Below are positions 24,721-37,589 of a DNA stretch of 64,000 bases, one piece after another. The stretch covers positions 372,001-436,000 of the forward strand of contig NHNW01000043.1 of assembly GCA_002786025.1 (NCBI GenBank), read 5' to 3'. The notes under the pieces are model-generated. The model saw nothing but the letters and a program-made list of their open reading frames with translations. It ran no database searches and was not told the origin of the DNA. This DNA is from Zasmidium citrigriseum (taxonomy: Eukaryota; Ascomycota; Dothideomycetes; Mycosphaerellales; Mycosphaerellaceae). How positions within the stretch are numbered: the stretch's first letter is position 1; every line of letters starts with the position of its first letter. Both the position numbers and the translations under genes were made by a program.

Positions 24721-26455
24721 ATACTATACTATTTCCTATATTAGGGCTCCTATACCTAGTATAGAGTTACCCGCCCCTAGTAAATATAAATTTATTACCG
24801 CCTTTTCTTACTATTACTACTAAACTAGTATTTATCTTCTTAACTCTACTAAGTATTAGTATTTATCTATCCGTTAATATTAAAATAGTATTTAAGTAGA
24901 CTCTAACCCTTAAGGGAGTATACCTAGAAGTTTATATACTTATTTTCGCTACGGATATATACTTTAGTTCGCTAGTTATCTTATATAATAAGCCTATACT
25001 CTAAGGGTAGTAATATACTACCGATTATATATATAACTATAGTAGTAAAGCCGTCGCCTAAGCCTCTCGTAATATAATTAGAGGGGAATAGTTCGTTAAG
25101 ATTACTACTAATGCTAATCTAAACTACGACCTAGGTATATATATTCTAGTCTTTACTTATAACCTATCCTATATCGAGCTTATAGAGAATATATACTCTA
25201 GTACTATTATTACTTTAGTCTAGCTTACGCCTCCTATACCTACTAGTATATTAGTAGGCGATAGGATTAATATCTATATAGCTTTAGTTCGACTTAAAGT
25301 CCTTTATATATATATAACTATACTATCTATTAGGTAGATAGCTTAGCGTCTTTAACGTTCGATATAATCTACTCGTAACCTACTAAGCCTATATCCTACT
25401 CTCTAGAACTTCTACTTACTAGGTACCCTTACCGATTTTTAGATTTAGGTTACTTTCTTCTCTTTAGGGGTAGATTTAGTAGATAATAGGACTTTTAATA
25501 AGCTCTACTATACGTTATTAATATTAGAGTTCGATAATAGGCTCTATATTATATATAGACGACTCTAAATAGGCGTATTACTCTCTAGTATTAATAATAA
25601 TATTATATAATTAATTAAAGAGGCGATAAGCGAGTCTTCTTTCCTACTTATACTTATATATATAGAGTCTATTATAGCGTAGTTATAGGCTACCTATACT
25701 TTCTAGGTAGCCTTACTTTAATAAGCTAGGTTAGTACTAAGTTCTAACTATAGTTCTTCTATTATTAAGTCTCTATTCTATACTATCGTAATAACTACTT
25801 TAACGCTTCTTAAGGTACTTATAAGGTAGGCTTTAGAGGCGTTATATTAGCCTAGCGGAATCGACCTAGTATAGTTTATAGTTACTACTATCTTTATAGT
25901 AGTCTCTATCTAAGTAGAAGAGAGGGATAGTTATCCTCGCGAACTATTTAAGATAAGCTCGAGGTCCTATAGTAACTATATCTATACCTACTAACTCTTT
26001 AGGATTATCCTTAGTAATACTAGTCTAATATTAGATTAGGTACTATAGAGGGTTTAAGAGCTAACTAACGTCTTTAACGTTCTAATCTCTATCTAACTTA
26101 GTCTTATCTATTTCTATATTAGATAGTATTTCCTACTAAATAACCCTATATTAGAGACTACCTTAATAAGCTATTACTAGGCTCTACTTAAGCTCTATAC
26201 CGCCTATATTATTACTACTAATAGTAGCCTAAGTTTAGTATATATCCTAGCCTATCTATAATAGGATATTAACTAAACGTAAGAGTTACTCTATCTAAAA
26301 TATAGACTAGCTAACCTATCTATAAACGACTTAAGCGATAGTAATATAGGAGAGTCGTAGAATAATAAGTATTTATATCCTAACTCTAATCTCTCGCTAA
26401 GAATAGCTATTAAAGATAAGGTAGTAATAATCCCTTACTATAGTAGTCTATTATA
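24720..26455 (+). pseudogene. Relic of Leu/Ile-rich protein of about 570 codons
   Basis: A continuous + read-through frame begins near 24720 with a strongly hydrophobic N-terminal part (for example TKLVFIFLTLLSISIYLSVN near 24825-24880), consistent with one or two membrane segments. A long Leu/Ile/Ser/Tyr-rich body follows to about 26450, including LSLIYFYIRQYFLLN near 26096. No family was recognised. The final residues run into the tandem array at 26480-26820, whose first repeats read YFLDQRKYF in the same frame, so the array may have grown from the gene's 3' end. Stops are TAG/TAA only. Confidence 0.5.
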
Positions 26456-26477
26456 AGAGAATTACTTTTATATATAA

Positions 26478-26822
26478 GAGGATTATTTTTTAGATTAGAG
26501 GAAATATTTCCTATAATAAATAGGGAGTAAATAAAACTATTTTTCGGATTAGAAGAAATATTCTATATAACGGAAGGCCGCCTAACTAGATTGTTTTTTA
26601 GATTAGAGGAAATATTTCCTATAATAGAAAGCTACTAAACTAAACTATTTTTTAGATTAGAGAAATATTTTATAAGATAGTATAATCGAGTTATTTTTTC
26701 GGATTAGAAGAAATATTTCCTACGATAGAAGGCCGCCTAACTAAACTATTTTTTTAGATTAGAGAAATATTTTATAAGATAGCGTAATTAGGTTATTTTT
26801 TTAGATTAGAAGAAATCTTTAA
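26478..26822. repeat. Tandem array, about 51-bp unit, seven copies
   Basis: Seven copies of a T-run followed by GATTAGAGGAAATATTTCC-like sequence start at about 26485, 26537, 26590, 26644, 26691, 26746 and 26792. Some copies also share AGGCCGCCTAACTA downstream. The core resembles half of the left-block palindrome (TCTAACTAGAGGAAAT). The spacing varies between 46 and 55 bases. Confidence 0.8.
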
Positions 26823-26954
26823 TAAATTAACTAAGAGCTATATCGATCTTTTTATTAACTTATATATACGTAGAATACGTCGAGTAGGACTCTCTCTTAC
26901 TATAGTAATAGATAAGGCTATACTCGAGCCTCGTAATATAACTATCTAACTTAT

Positions 26955-27110
26955 TAAGGTTATATAATATTATAGTTACGTACTATAGCCTAGTTATATA
27001 ACCTAGTTATATAATATTAGAGTTACGTACTATAGCCTAGTTATATAACCCGGTTACATAATATTGTAGTTACGTACTATAGCCTAGTTATATAATACCT
27101 ACGTTATACG
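26955..27110. repeat. Tandem array, 47-bp unit, three copies
   Basis: Three copies of GTTACGTACTATAGCCTAGT begin at 26975, 27022 and 27069, exactly 47 bases apart. The junctions carry the palindrome TATATAACCYRGTTATATA, so each unit could form a hairpin. One junction (TATATAACCCGGTTACATAA) keeps a CA and may be closest to the original sequence. Confidence 0.85.
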
Positions 27111-28400
27111 TTCTATAACGTTATCGCGCGTACGGTCCGTAATCTATACTTCGTACTCCCTCTAGGGTTAGAGCGCTCCGCGCCGGCTAGGGCGAGATTT
27201 TCGGCCTATAAGACGCGCCGCGGTATACGCTCGCAGGGCGATTAACTCGGAAGGCTATACGACGTCTAGGTATTACGCTATCGTCGTTTAAAGAGGACGA
27301 CTTTCGATCGGATTACGCTAAGCCGCGCGCTAGCGTTAGAATCCCCCTTCCCGATTAGGAAGTGCGTTAGAATTCCCGTCCCGATTCGGAAGAGCGTTAG
27401 AATTCGCCGTACTCTATCGCGCGTACGCTAACGAGATCGTACGGTAGAGGGAAAGAGTCGCCGTCGCGCGGCGAGTACGCCTATTATTTTTTTGGAATTT
27501 TTAGGGTCGTCGCTAGCGCGTAGTAGAGGGCGGAAAATCTACTAGGTACGTCGTCGCCGCCGAACGCTAAGAACTCTCCGCTTCTACCGCTATATACCTC
27601 TAACCTCGCGTTATAATCGCCTATAGTACTACCCGCGTTTCGAGGAAGGTATCTCGTTTAGCTAGTATTACGACTACTTACTTAAGCGACCTAAAGCCGT
27701 AGAGTCCGACTCGTAGAGAACGGTATATAGTAGAGCTTACGCGGGCGTACGCTAAGCCCTTCTACGGTATACCTACTATCGTACTAAGTCGAGACGTAGA
27801 GTTACCCTATCGCTACTATTTCGTGTCTCTAAACTCGCTAGCGATTATAAACACCAGCCGGAAGTTAGCGTTAGCTTACTACGCTATTCGCTAGTCGCGC
27901 TACGTAAAACCTCCTCGACGTACGTCAAAACCTACGACGGCCTAGCGACTAGGCGTTAGAATAGCGCGAGAGCCGCTAACCCTAAGCTATAGCCGCCGCG
28001 TAGCGTTAGAAATAGCGACCTACGACCTAACCCTAAGCGGCCTACCCTACGCTAATACCTAGGTAACTTATAGCGGGATAGGCCGAGCTAACGAGACTAG
28101 GTATATATTATCTACTACTACGCCTAACGCTTACTTCGTATACCTCTATCTTATCTATTATCGATTTTAGAAGAACTATATATAACTTTCCGCCTAGCCG
28201 GCTACTCGTACCCCTATCGGATAACCCGGCTACTTAGTAGCGTCGTAGTATTAGCCGCGAACGTACCTGCTAAAGCCGACTACGTAAGAAGTAGCGAGAA
28301 CTCGGAGCGCCGAACGTAGTACTAGTCGATATTAATTAGTCGTCCTCTACGCGACGACGCTACGAGCCGACGAAAATAGCCTACGAGAGGACTAGATACC
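27111..28400. other. CpG-rich transition between left and right blocks
   Basis: The base composition changes sharply here: many CGCG, CCGCGC and GCCG strings, and a few surviving CA/TG (for example near 27234 and 27364). A 30-31 bp direct repeat beginning GCGTTAGAAT occurs at 27333, 27364 and 27394 (the last one short). The first member of the right-block palindrome family (ACCAGCCGGA) is at about 27852. No coding frame is convincing before about 28400. It may be an ancient promoter, an element border or a CpG-rich leader. Confidence 0.45.
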
Positions 28401-31400
28401 TTAGGTCTTATAAGTCTAATAACGATAACGCGCCTATCGCGCTCTCGTTCTTTAAGTTACGTAACGCGTCTCGCTAGCGGGACTACTAGGGTATACGTAA
28501 TTATAAACCCGAGGCCAACGATTAGGTTCGCCGTCGAGACTTACTTCGCTACTAGCTAGTAGATCCCTCCCGCCCCTAGACGTACTAGGAATACCTCTAT
28601 ACTCTAATCTCCCTTCTATCCGTTTTAGGGTAGCTTATAAACTATAGCGTTACCGCTACCTAGCCTCCTTAGTTATTATCGTCTCGTCTTCCCTCTCGTT
28701 ACTATACTACCTAAAGCGCGAAGTAATCGTACTATAGCTATAGTAGCGACCTCGTCTACTACTACTACCCCTACTACCCTTACTCCTATACCCGATAGCT
28801 ATACCCGATATCGATAGTCTAACTAGCTAACGTCTAGTAGTATATCTTCCGCCGATAAAAGCGGTATAGACGAATAGCGGTTAGCGCGAGGCCGGCCTCG
28901 CGCCTAGGAGTCTAAGGATCCTAACGTTAACCGACGACGTTCCCTAGGTAGGGCTCGGTCTTAGAAGTTATACGACTCTACTAAGAAGAAGAGCGCGGTT
29001 ATTACCCGCCCCTCTATCGAAGTAGAAGATATTCTACTAACGCCTACCGACCTAGGTATTAGGATCGATAGCCTCGTTATTACGGATCGCTTAGCTACCG
29101 AGGGGTTAGATAAGATATTCGAAGTTTATTAATAAGAGTCCCTATACGCCGACTTCTAGCTACGTAACTCGAACGGCTTCTTCTCCTAATTCCTACTTCT
29201 TCTAGATAATAGCTTCTACTAGAAGCCCCTCTTAATACTACCTACCTTAGCCGCCTCTCGCCTCTTATCCTCGGTAGTAAACGTAACTAGTATATTATTA
29301 TCGAAAAGAGCCGGAAAGAGGCGGGTAGAAGAGCTAGAGGATAGCGAAGGAAGCTATAGCGTAATCGACCCTACTATCCTAGGCCTATCTAGCCGCTCTA
29401 TTTCTACTATATCCGATCCTCTCGCCGCCTAATAGACTCGATAGTATTCTACTTTAACTAACCCTAAGCCCTAGCCGGTAGTTAGGTTCGAATCGCCTCT
29501 CGACTATATCTTTTCTCTATCGGAGCGTTAATTACTAGTCCCCTCTTAGTAGTAGTAATAACCCTAGAAGAAGACGTTACGTCTCCGCGCGCTAGATAAG
29601 GACGTAGATATAAATATAGGAGCTATAGAAACCCTACTCGGAAAGTATATCCTACCGCCTCCCTACCCTCTGCTATAGTAAGCTAATCCGTATAGTAATA
29701 AAAGTATCGACCCCTTACGGGACGACTCTATCCCTTTCCTCGACGATACTAGTACCTACCCTTCTCTAGACGAAGATATACTATCGGCGGGAACGAATAT
29801 ACTAAACTCTAGTAGCCCGGCTAGTATATTATTGTCGTTATTAGGAGTATTCTGTTTATTATTATAGGTAAGGCGCGAAGCGGGCGCCCTCTGCTACCCC
29901 CTATACTCGCCCGCCGGCGACTTATACTATCGGGATAAAGAACGTAATATCGACGATAACTAAGAGTAAGAAGGAAGAGGGGAAGAAGAAGGCGTAGAAG
30001 AACGACCTAAGCGGGAGTAACTAGGAGCGTATAACGAGGATTACGAGCTAGAAGTAGGTAGTATAGATATAGAATATTACCCTAAACTAACGCTAGAGCC
30101 TATAGACGGGGAGCGGGAGCCTTCTCCTACGCGTAGGGCTAGGGAGAAGAGAAACGCCCTAAATAGGATAACTATTAAACTCTATAATTAGCTCTATAGA
30201 GGCTTCTATAGCTATACTAGTAATTAGTACGAAAGAGCCTATACGGAGCACTTTAGCGAAGTAGGGCTTTATACGCCGCTAGCGGACGCTTTCGATACCG
30301 ACCCTTTACTAGATATACTTAAGAGGGAAGATATCCTATATCCGAACGAGCTCGAAGGCGATAAGATCCTCTACCCTAACGACTACGGCTCTATTACTAT
30401 CCTACTCCTAGACTACTAGTTCGAGGCCTTTTATAGTATTAGACCCCTAGAGCGTCGTATTATAGCGGAACCGAAACATGTCTATATATATATAGATAAC
30501 TAGTACGCCGCTATCGAGCCGGCCTAAATATCCTTCGATATTAATAGTTTTATCGGCTTCGCTAATTCCCTCGTATTCGCTAAGGGTAGTATCGATTTCT
30601 AGCCTACGCCCTAGGCGTAGTAGAATATATATAACGACCTTTACTTAACTACTACTCTCTATCGATACGACTACGACCGCCTAGATCGCCTACCTACGGA
30701 GGCTTAGGTAGAACTACGCGACGTCCCTTACTATCTCTTTAGTTAGCTTATAGATAATAAGGACGTTATAGTTTATATCCTCTTCCCTTACCTTATAGTA
30801 TACCCCTCTAGCGATAGCGACGACGACGAGGTAGAGCCTAAAGACTAGGGACCTATCTACGCCCGCCGTCGCCGCTATAGGAAAGGTACTAACTTCGTCG
30901 CGTTAACCGACTAGTAATTATAGTAGTAGTACGATTTAGTCCTAAACCTTACCCTCTATAAGCTCTTTCCGGCCTACTATAATTAGTACCTCCCTTCGAG
31001 CTATCGTTATACCTAGGCTAGTAGTACCTCCTACTAGACGGAGGGTCGATCGACTTTATTAGGCGCCTACCGTAGTAGGATATATATCTCTTACTACCTC
31101 TAACCCCGCTAACTCTATCGCCTATAGTCTAGGATTAAGAGTAATATTAGATCCGCGCCCGGGCTCGGCTATTTTAAAGACCCGACTCTAGTATTTTCGG
31201 CGAAGGGTACTAAGCTCTAATTTAAGACGAGCGAGGAAACCCCTACCCTCTTAGACGCTATAGATACCTTTAATACGTACTACGAAGATATATTCGACTC
31301 GCGCTACCTCGACCTAGAATAATAGTACTACGATCTTAGCCGGGAGATTTATCCTATATCTATAGCGCTCCCTAGTACCTACAAGCTACTAGGTAGCTAA

Positions 31401-33220
31401 GCGTAGGTATTAAGTTAGAAAGTATATTACCTACGGAAGTACCTAGAATAGATATACGAAGAAGACGATTAAGAGAAGTTAAAGTAGGCCTTTAATAAGC
31501 TATATTAGTAGAATATACTCCGCGACGCCTACTCTATAACTAGCGTTACGAAACTAATATCCTAGGCTAGGCTCGGTAGGCTAGTCTATACCTAGTACTA
31601 CGCCTCGGTAAAGGAGGTTTACGACGCTAATAAGTATTTCCCGTTTAGGAACGACGGCCTAGAAGAGCTCGCTATCTACCCGCTACTTATATCTAGAATT
31701 AATAGTATCGTAGGTAGCCGCGCCCGCGAGAGGGAGGTCTTAGAAAAGGCGTACTACGCGAGTAAGTCCTACGTACGTTCCGCTATCGCCGGCTCGATAA
31801 GGAAGTCCTTCGGTATCTACGAAGAGTACTATATTAGTAGGGCCGTCTTCCTCTCCCTAAGGGACTTACTACGCCGCCGTTATAGTCGCCGCCCTAGTAC
31901 TATTCCTCGTCTCCTATAATACCCCCTATACGTATACGCCGTTCCTACCGACGCCTACCTTACCTTCCTCCGCCGTAGCGTACTAAAGTTCGCCGCCGGC
32001 TTCGAAATAGTATACGCCTACGCCCGGCGTAGGAAAGACTACTCCTAGGAGGATACGAAGATAATAGCGGTATTCCTCCGTTACCTCCGCTATATCTTAG
32101 AAGCTAACTAGTTAAGTCGAGAGGTACCGATCTAGTAGAGCTATAGGTAGGGGAGGAATAGTAAGACCCTTATAGGACTCGGGTTTAGCCGTTCGCTAAA
32201 GAAATATAGATACTACTAGCTAGAGCCGCGATTTAACTAGTAACGCCTAGCCTTCTAAAGGTACTTTACTAAGTAGGCTATATTCGGAAATCGGGTACTA
32301 CGTATATAATACGCTAGGGCCGGGGGCGAGCGGTAATACTTCGTTTCGCTTACCGTTAGGCTTATAGAGGGCCTCTCGTTCCTTAAGGAGCCTACGCTAA
32401 AGGACCGCTAGAGGCGCCGTATCGTCGAATAGCTCGCCTATATTATCCTCTAGTAGATACGACGCGATATCTTCCGCGTACCTAACGTTAGGCGAGAGAT
32501 ACGTAACTAGTTTAGAGAGACCGCTATAAACGGCGAGTAGCCGTAGTCCTTTTAGTATATATAGTAACTTTTCTCCTACGTCTAGCTCGTATCTAGTAAC
32601 CGTATAGGTACGGATATATAATCCCCTAAGGCGTAGGCGTAGCGGCTATATAGTATCGACCTAGAAACTAAGCGTACGGGCTAGGATAAGAAACCCTTTC
32701 GCCGGCTTATCTAGCTCGTAAACGACGCCCTAAACGGTAGCTACCTATACCTCCCGGACTCTAATATACCTACGCTTACCGCTAGCGTATTCCGCTAGAA
32801 GCTCTACCTTACCCTCCTTAATTACTACTTTATCCTACCCTATACCGATACTAGATCGCTAATTAGTATTTAGAAGAAGACCGGTAGGCGCTTATAGTTT
32901 AGCCTCGTTAAGCTATAGCGAATTAACCCTAAAGACTTATTCGAGAGGTACTACTTTAAAAAAGAGCCGGCGAGAAGAGCGGTTCTACTACTACTACTGG
33001 AGATATTAATATAAGACCTAGAATAGTAGAGGATAGAGCTAGGCCTTCCCGAGCCTACTAGCGACGACGAAGTCGAGTATAACTTTAGTAAAGACGATAT
33101 AGAGGCCTTTAACGACGCCGAAGACGACGCCGGAGGCCCCGCCGGCATATAAGATAACGATATAGGAGACGTAATAGACTTAGATTTAAACGCTAAGACG
33201 AGCTCTCTCGTATTATTATT
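28400..33220 (+). pseudogene. Giant relic 2: unknown protein of about 1600 codons
   Basis: One + frame runs for nearly 5 kb when TAG/TAA is read as Gln/Trp. In order it shows a Ser/Thr/Pro-rich segment (about 28740-28860), a basic segment RARSQKLYDSTKKK (28949-28990) and DKIFEVYQQESLYADFQL (about 29110-29160). A hydrophobic stretch ASILLSLLGVFCLLL (about 29821-29865) may be a membrane helix. A Glu-rich tract (29965-30010) follows, then a long Tyr/Leu/Arg-rich body including IYEEYYISRAVF (31816-31851), and an acidic C-terminus (about 33055-33180). No known domain was recognised. Order, strand and size match giant relic 1, and SNF2 relic 2 lies directly downstream. A short - frame at 32951-33148 is its antisense shadow. 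Function unknown. Confidence 0.65.
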
Positions 33221-33620
33221 ATTACTATAGGTGGGTCTCTATACCCCTCGTAGACGCTTAACGTATACTATACTAAGCGCTAATTATATATAATCTATAG
33301 CTAGCTTAGAATACCGAATTATAACGTCGACTACCGCCCGGTACTTACCTCTACGACGCTCTCCGCCTACCTATATAAGTCTATAGCTAGAGTATAACCC
33401 TAACTACCGCCCGGTACTTGCTTCTAGTATATTCCGCCGCGCTAGTACGTGAATCCGACGTACCTTCCATCCTATTTACTCTCGCTAATATAGTACGTAA
33501 CTACGGTAGCCTATATACCGCCCTATATAAACTCCCTTCGTCCCCCTTCTACCTTTCTTCTACTTACCTTCCTTTATCTAGCTCCGGTCGGCGTTCGAGG
33601 TTATATTCTTCGTCTTAGAA
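33221..33620 (+). promoter_or_regulatory. Intergenic region: twin palindromes and probable promoter of SNF2 relic 2
   Basis: Two copies of ACTACCGCCCGGTACTT lie 72 bases apart (33331 and 33403). A TATA-like CCCTATATAAAC at about 33521-33532 is followed by a CT-rich tract (33534-33580), the usual layout of a fungal core promoter. A 66-codon open frame at 33418-33618 uses a TTG start and lies within this promoter DNA, so it is not called as a gene. A few CA and TG dinucleotides survive here (for example near 33450-33470). Confidence 0.5.
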
Positions 33621-34270
33621 AGTAGCCTTACCCTATTAATAGCCTATTACGAGTACACCTCTAATACTATCCTACCGAAATATTTATATACCTATATTAA
33701 AACTCCCCTAGAACCTGCCTTTTACGAGTAGTAAACCTACCTATAACTATATCGGCCCCGCCGCTAGGATAGGTCGGCACCCCCCTATAGTAGATAAAGA
33801 GGGTCCTATACGTTAATCCTAACCCCTATAAGCGTAGTAGTAAAGTAACTAAGGTAAAGAAGTAAACTACGAACGACGACGTTAACGATATCGATAGCGA
33901 CGATACGCTATAGCCTCCGGCGAAGCCTAAGGCCTTATACGCTACGAAGAAGAAGACTACTACGCTACCGCCGTTCTACCTACTAAAATTAGACTAGAAG
34001 AAAGTAAACGACGGTATAACCCGTTAGCTATTCGAAGAATACCGTCTAGCGCTAGAGAAGCTACGTAAGGAAGCGGAAGATTATTTAAAAGAGATAGGTA
34101 ACTAGTACGGCTAGGTCGAAGGCGGTAGGCCGCTCGTACTTAATATACGATACGATACTAATACTCTAGCGCCTCTCGCGGGCTACTAGAATCTACCTAA
34201 CTAAATCTAAGTTCCTAACGTACTATAGCTACTATAGCCGTATTTCGTAGAGCTACGGAGGATTCGTAAG

Positions 34271-34403
34271 GTAAGTAAATTATATATATACGCGAGTAGG
34301 TAACTACGACTACCGACTAGACCTCGCTACCTATAAGCTCTAGCCGGTACTCTACCTTACTCTAGAGGCCCTTCGATCTCGTTATCGACTAATATATATA
34401 TAG
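34271..34403 (+). other. Intron of SNF2 relic 2 with CCGG-type palindrome remnants
   Basis: Donor GTAAGT at 34271, branch CGACTAAT at about 34386 and acceptor ATATAG ending at 34403. It contains ACTACCGACTAG (about 34309) and CTCTAGCCGGTACTC (about 34338), both resembling degraded ACCGGCCGGT. Confidence 0.7.
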
Positions 34404-35796
34404 GAAACTATATTCGGCTACGCGAAGGTAGTTGGTAGAAATATCGCGTATAACTTCTATATCGAAGGCTTCTTCGCCGCGCTTAACGACGGGAGTATTC
34501 TAGCTAGCGATATCCTCTCCGACTCTATACTAGATATCGGCCGCTTTAACCCTACTAACGTCGATAATAAGGCCCGTATATTCCTCTATTATATACGCTT
34601 CGTACGAAAAGTTTTTAATACTAATTTTAGTACCATCGAGGGTAAAGACCTTAAGTCAGTAGTCTTTAACCGCGAGCCCGCCTAAGCTAAGGTCTACTTT
34701 AAGGAGGGATAGGAGGGTAGCCTAAACTAGTACGCCGACGATATCTTCCGCGCCCTTACTATATATAGGGTTTATATACGTAAGTATAAGACCTATTCCT
34801 ATCCTAACTAAATTAATATACGCTTTTTTAGGCTCCCTTAACTACTAAACTACTAGGACGGTAGTACGGCCGCGACGAATACTACCGTAGACGATAAAGA
34901 GTAGAACTAGCTACTAGAGGACCTTATAAATAGTAGCTTAATACGAATATTCTACTAAGCCGCTAACGAAGATCGCGAACTAGGCCTCTAAGAGAACGAC
35001 GACGAAGCCGCTATCGCGAACGAAGAGTATATCGTCGAGTAGCGGCCCTAGATTAGTAAGGGCTATCCCTTAATAACGGAAAAGTAGAGAGATTAGGTCG
35101 TAAATCTCCTTACCGGCGATAACCGCATTAATATTATATTCGATAATATCGCGAAGTAACCTACCTTCGGCTTCGACTATATCGCTAATAAGTACGATAA
35201 TAACGCTAACGATACCCCCGCCGCCCTTTCCGTCTCCGACGCCGACGACGAGGCTACTAAGTAGCTAAAGTAGGTATAGCTCGCTTTCCTAGTATTGTAC
35301 GCTAGTATAAACTAGTACTACGCGAAGGCGCTAACCTTTAAGGAGAGTATATAATAGCTAAGGTTAACTATTAGGCGTAACTTACCGTACGACGATTTAG
35401 TTACTAAGCGGCGCTATCGTATCCTATTTAGTAACGATCTCCCTCTTAAGGTATAGTAGGGTCTAGGAATCGCCTAGTATATTAAGATACTACTTAGCGA
35501 GGCTAGTACCGCTATCCTCGCGGACGATACTAGTATCGGTAAGACTATCTAGGCTATCTATACTATAATCTAGCTATCCTATTATATCGAATACTAGCGT
35601 TAGTAGTAGATCGGTAAGTACCCTACCTAGTATACCTATTACCTTATCCTAGAAGCTAATATTAGAGTAGCCGCTTAGCGCGATAGGCTACGCTAGTTCC
35701 GCGCCGATAACCCGCCTACGCCTAGTACTACTATAGATACTAGTAGCGATACCGCGATAGCCGACGCTAAGGTTAATAACGAGTAGTAGTTATAAG

Positions 35797-35915
35797 GTAA
35801 GTAGCTCTAACCCTAAATACCGTCTAGTACTTAAGCTTACTCGCTCGCTAGCCGTATATAGCTAACTAATAAATAGATTACCCCTAACTCTAGGCCGTAT
35901 TCGACTAACTATTAG
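35797..35915 (+). other. Intron of SNF2 relic 2 with degraded palindrome
   Basis: Donor GTAAGT at 35797. Two branch-plus-acceptor strings are possible: GCTAACTAATAAATAG ending at 35876, and CGACTAACTATTAG ending at 35915; the second leads directly into the motif Ia frame. The palindrome AAATACCGTCTAGTACTTAA lies at about 35815-35834. Confidence 0.6.
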
Positions 35916-37498
35916 CTAAGAGCGAATTAGGAGATAAGCCGTAGTATCGCCTAACTCTTATTATCGTCCTACCGAACGCCTTCCGTACCTAGGCCCTAGA
36001 GCTTATATCTAAGTTTAGTAGCGCTAGCTCGCCTAACCGCGTAATTATAAGGACGCTTAGTAGTAAGGTATAGGTATAGCTACTCTTTAAGAACGCTAAG
36101 CTCGACCTCTCTAGCGGCGCTATAGGCGTCTAGGTATAGCTAAACACCCTCGATAGCGACGACTAGATAACGAGCCGTACTGTCTACCTTATTACCCTCT
36201 AGGTCTACTATCTTACCTATTTAGAAAAGGGGGTTTTATTCTAGGAGTTCTAGTAGAAGTATAAGGCTAAGAGGTAGCGAACTACAGCCGGTACTTAGAG
36301 TCGCTCTAGCGGCGCGGCTATCGCTACTACCGATACGTAACCTACTAGTCTAGCCGTATTTAATATCCTATAGGGCGCCCTATAGTAGGGATAGGCTACC
36401 TCGAGTACTACCTTTACTATAGTACCGCTTACGCTACCTACTATTACTATACTACCTACTAATTATATAAGCGCTACTACCTAGGGTATTAGAAGTAAGT
36501 TAGGGTCCCTCTTAAGTATCGTTAAGCTTTAGAAGACTACGCCTCCTACCCCTTCCGTAGATCTATTAGCGGGAGTCGATAGTACGCCGGTCGATAGCGC
36601 TATAGGTAATTATAATAAAGAAGACGACGACGGCGGCGATATCCTAGACGATATTATAGGACTAGGCGAAGAAGACCTCGAGGAGTAGGTACTAGATAAC
36701 CGCCTACGTATTAATCCGAAAGCCTAGGGTCTTATTATTGTCGACAAGGTATATCGCGTAAAGAATAAGATAGTAGTCTAGACCGATACCCTCTATAAGT
36801 ACTAGGACGCGAAGTATATCTTCCTCTTAGCGATAGTAGATAAGAATACTACGCGCGATAAGTATAGCCTCCTACGCTTTATCTAGAAGAATCTAAGTAA
36901 GGTCCCCTATATCCCCCTCTCGTTTAAGTCGTCTTACGAATACGGTTAGCTATACGAGTCGTTTAGTAAGAACTACTACTATAACCTATCCCTCGTTCCC
37001 CTAGGCCCTAAGCGCCTATACTATCTCTCCTACCTAGACCTCTCCGACTTCTAGCGGTACTTCCTAAGCGACGCCGCCGCTAACGATACTAATACTACCT
37101 CTCCTATTACCTCTATAGTTAGCGGGTTAATTATATTACGTCGCGTAAAAGGCGACCGCTTATAGGTAGAAGGTAAGACTATTACGCTCGGTACCGAGAT
37201 TCCGCCCTATCGCTTTATTAACGTAGAGCTAGCTATAGAGAAGGATAAGCGCCTTAGCTACCGTAGCGTATAGATTACCGCCGCCTAGTAGCTAGCGCGC
37301 CCTATCCTACCTCCTATATATTAGAAGAAGAAGAAGCTATAGTAGAAGGCGTCCGACTATAATAGAGATAATACTAGCGACGACGAAGACGAGAGTATTA
37401 CGCCGCTTAATTCTAAGCGTCGCCGCCTAGTCCTTACTACGCTTAATCTACGCCTCGATATATTTAATACCCGTCGTATCCCTACTAAGGTATAGACC

Positions 37499-37589
37499 GT
37501 ATACTACCTATAAGTTATAAACCTAAGTTCCGGCCGGCGGTTAGCCTTACTCCCCGTCCGTTATCGTTACTAATCTTTTATATTTATAG
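37499..37589 (+). other. Intron of SNF2 relic 2 with CCGGCCGG palindrome
   Basis: Donor-like GTATAC at 37499, branch TTACTAATC near 37567 and acceptor TTATAG ending at 37589. Central palindrome CTAAGTTCCGGCCGGC begins at about 37523, ending in GGTTAG. Confidence 0.6.

Noticed and set aside
32951..33148. 65-codon open frame on the minus strand
   Set aside because: It is the antisense of the acidic C-terminus of giant relic 2; the Ser/Leu-rich composition is what the complement of an Asp/Glu/Tyr-rich + frame gives.
33418..33618. 66-codon open frame on the plus strand
   Set aside because: It starts at TTG and spans a TATA box and CT-rich tract, so it looks like promoter DNA of SNF2 relic 2 rather than a gene.
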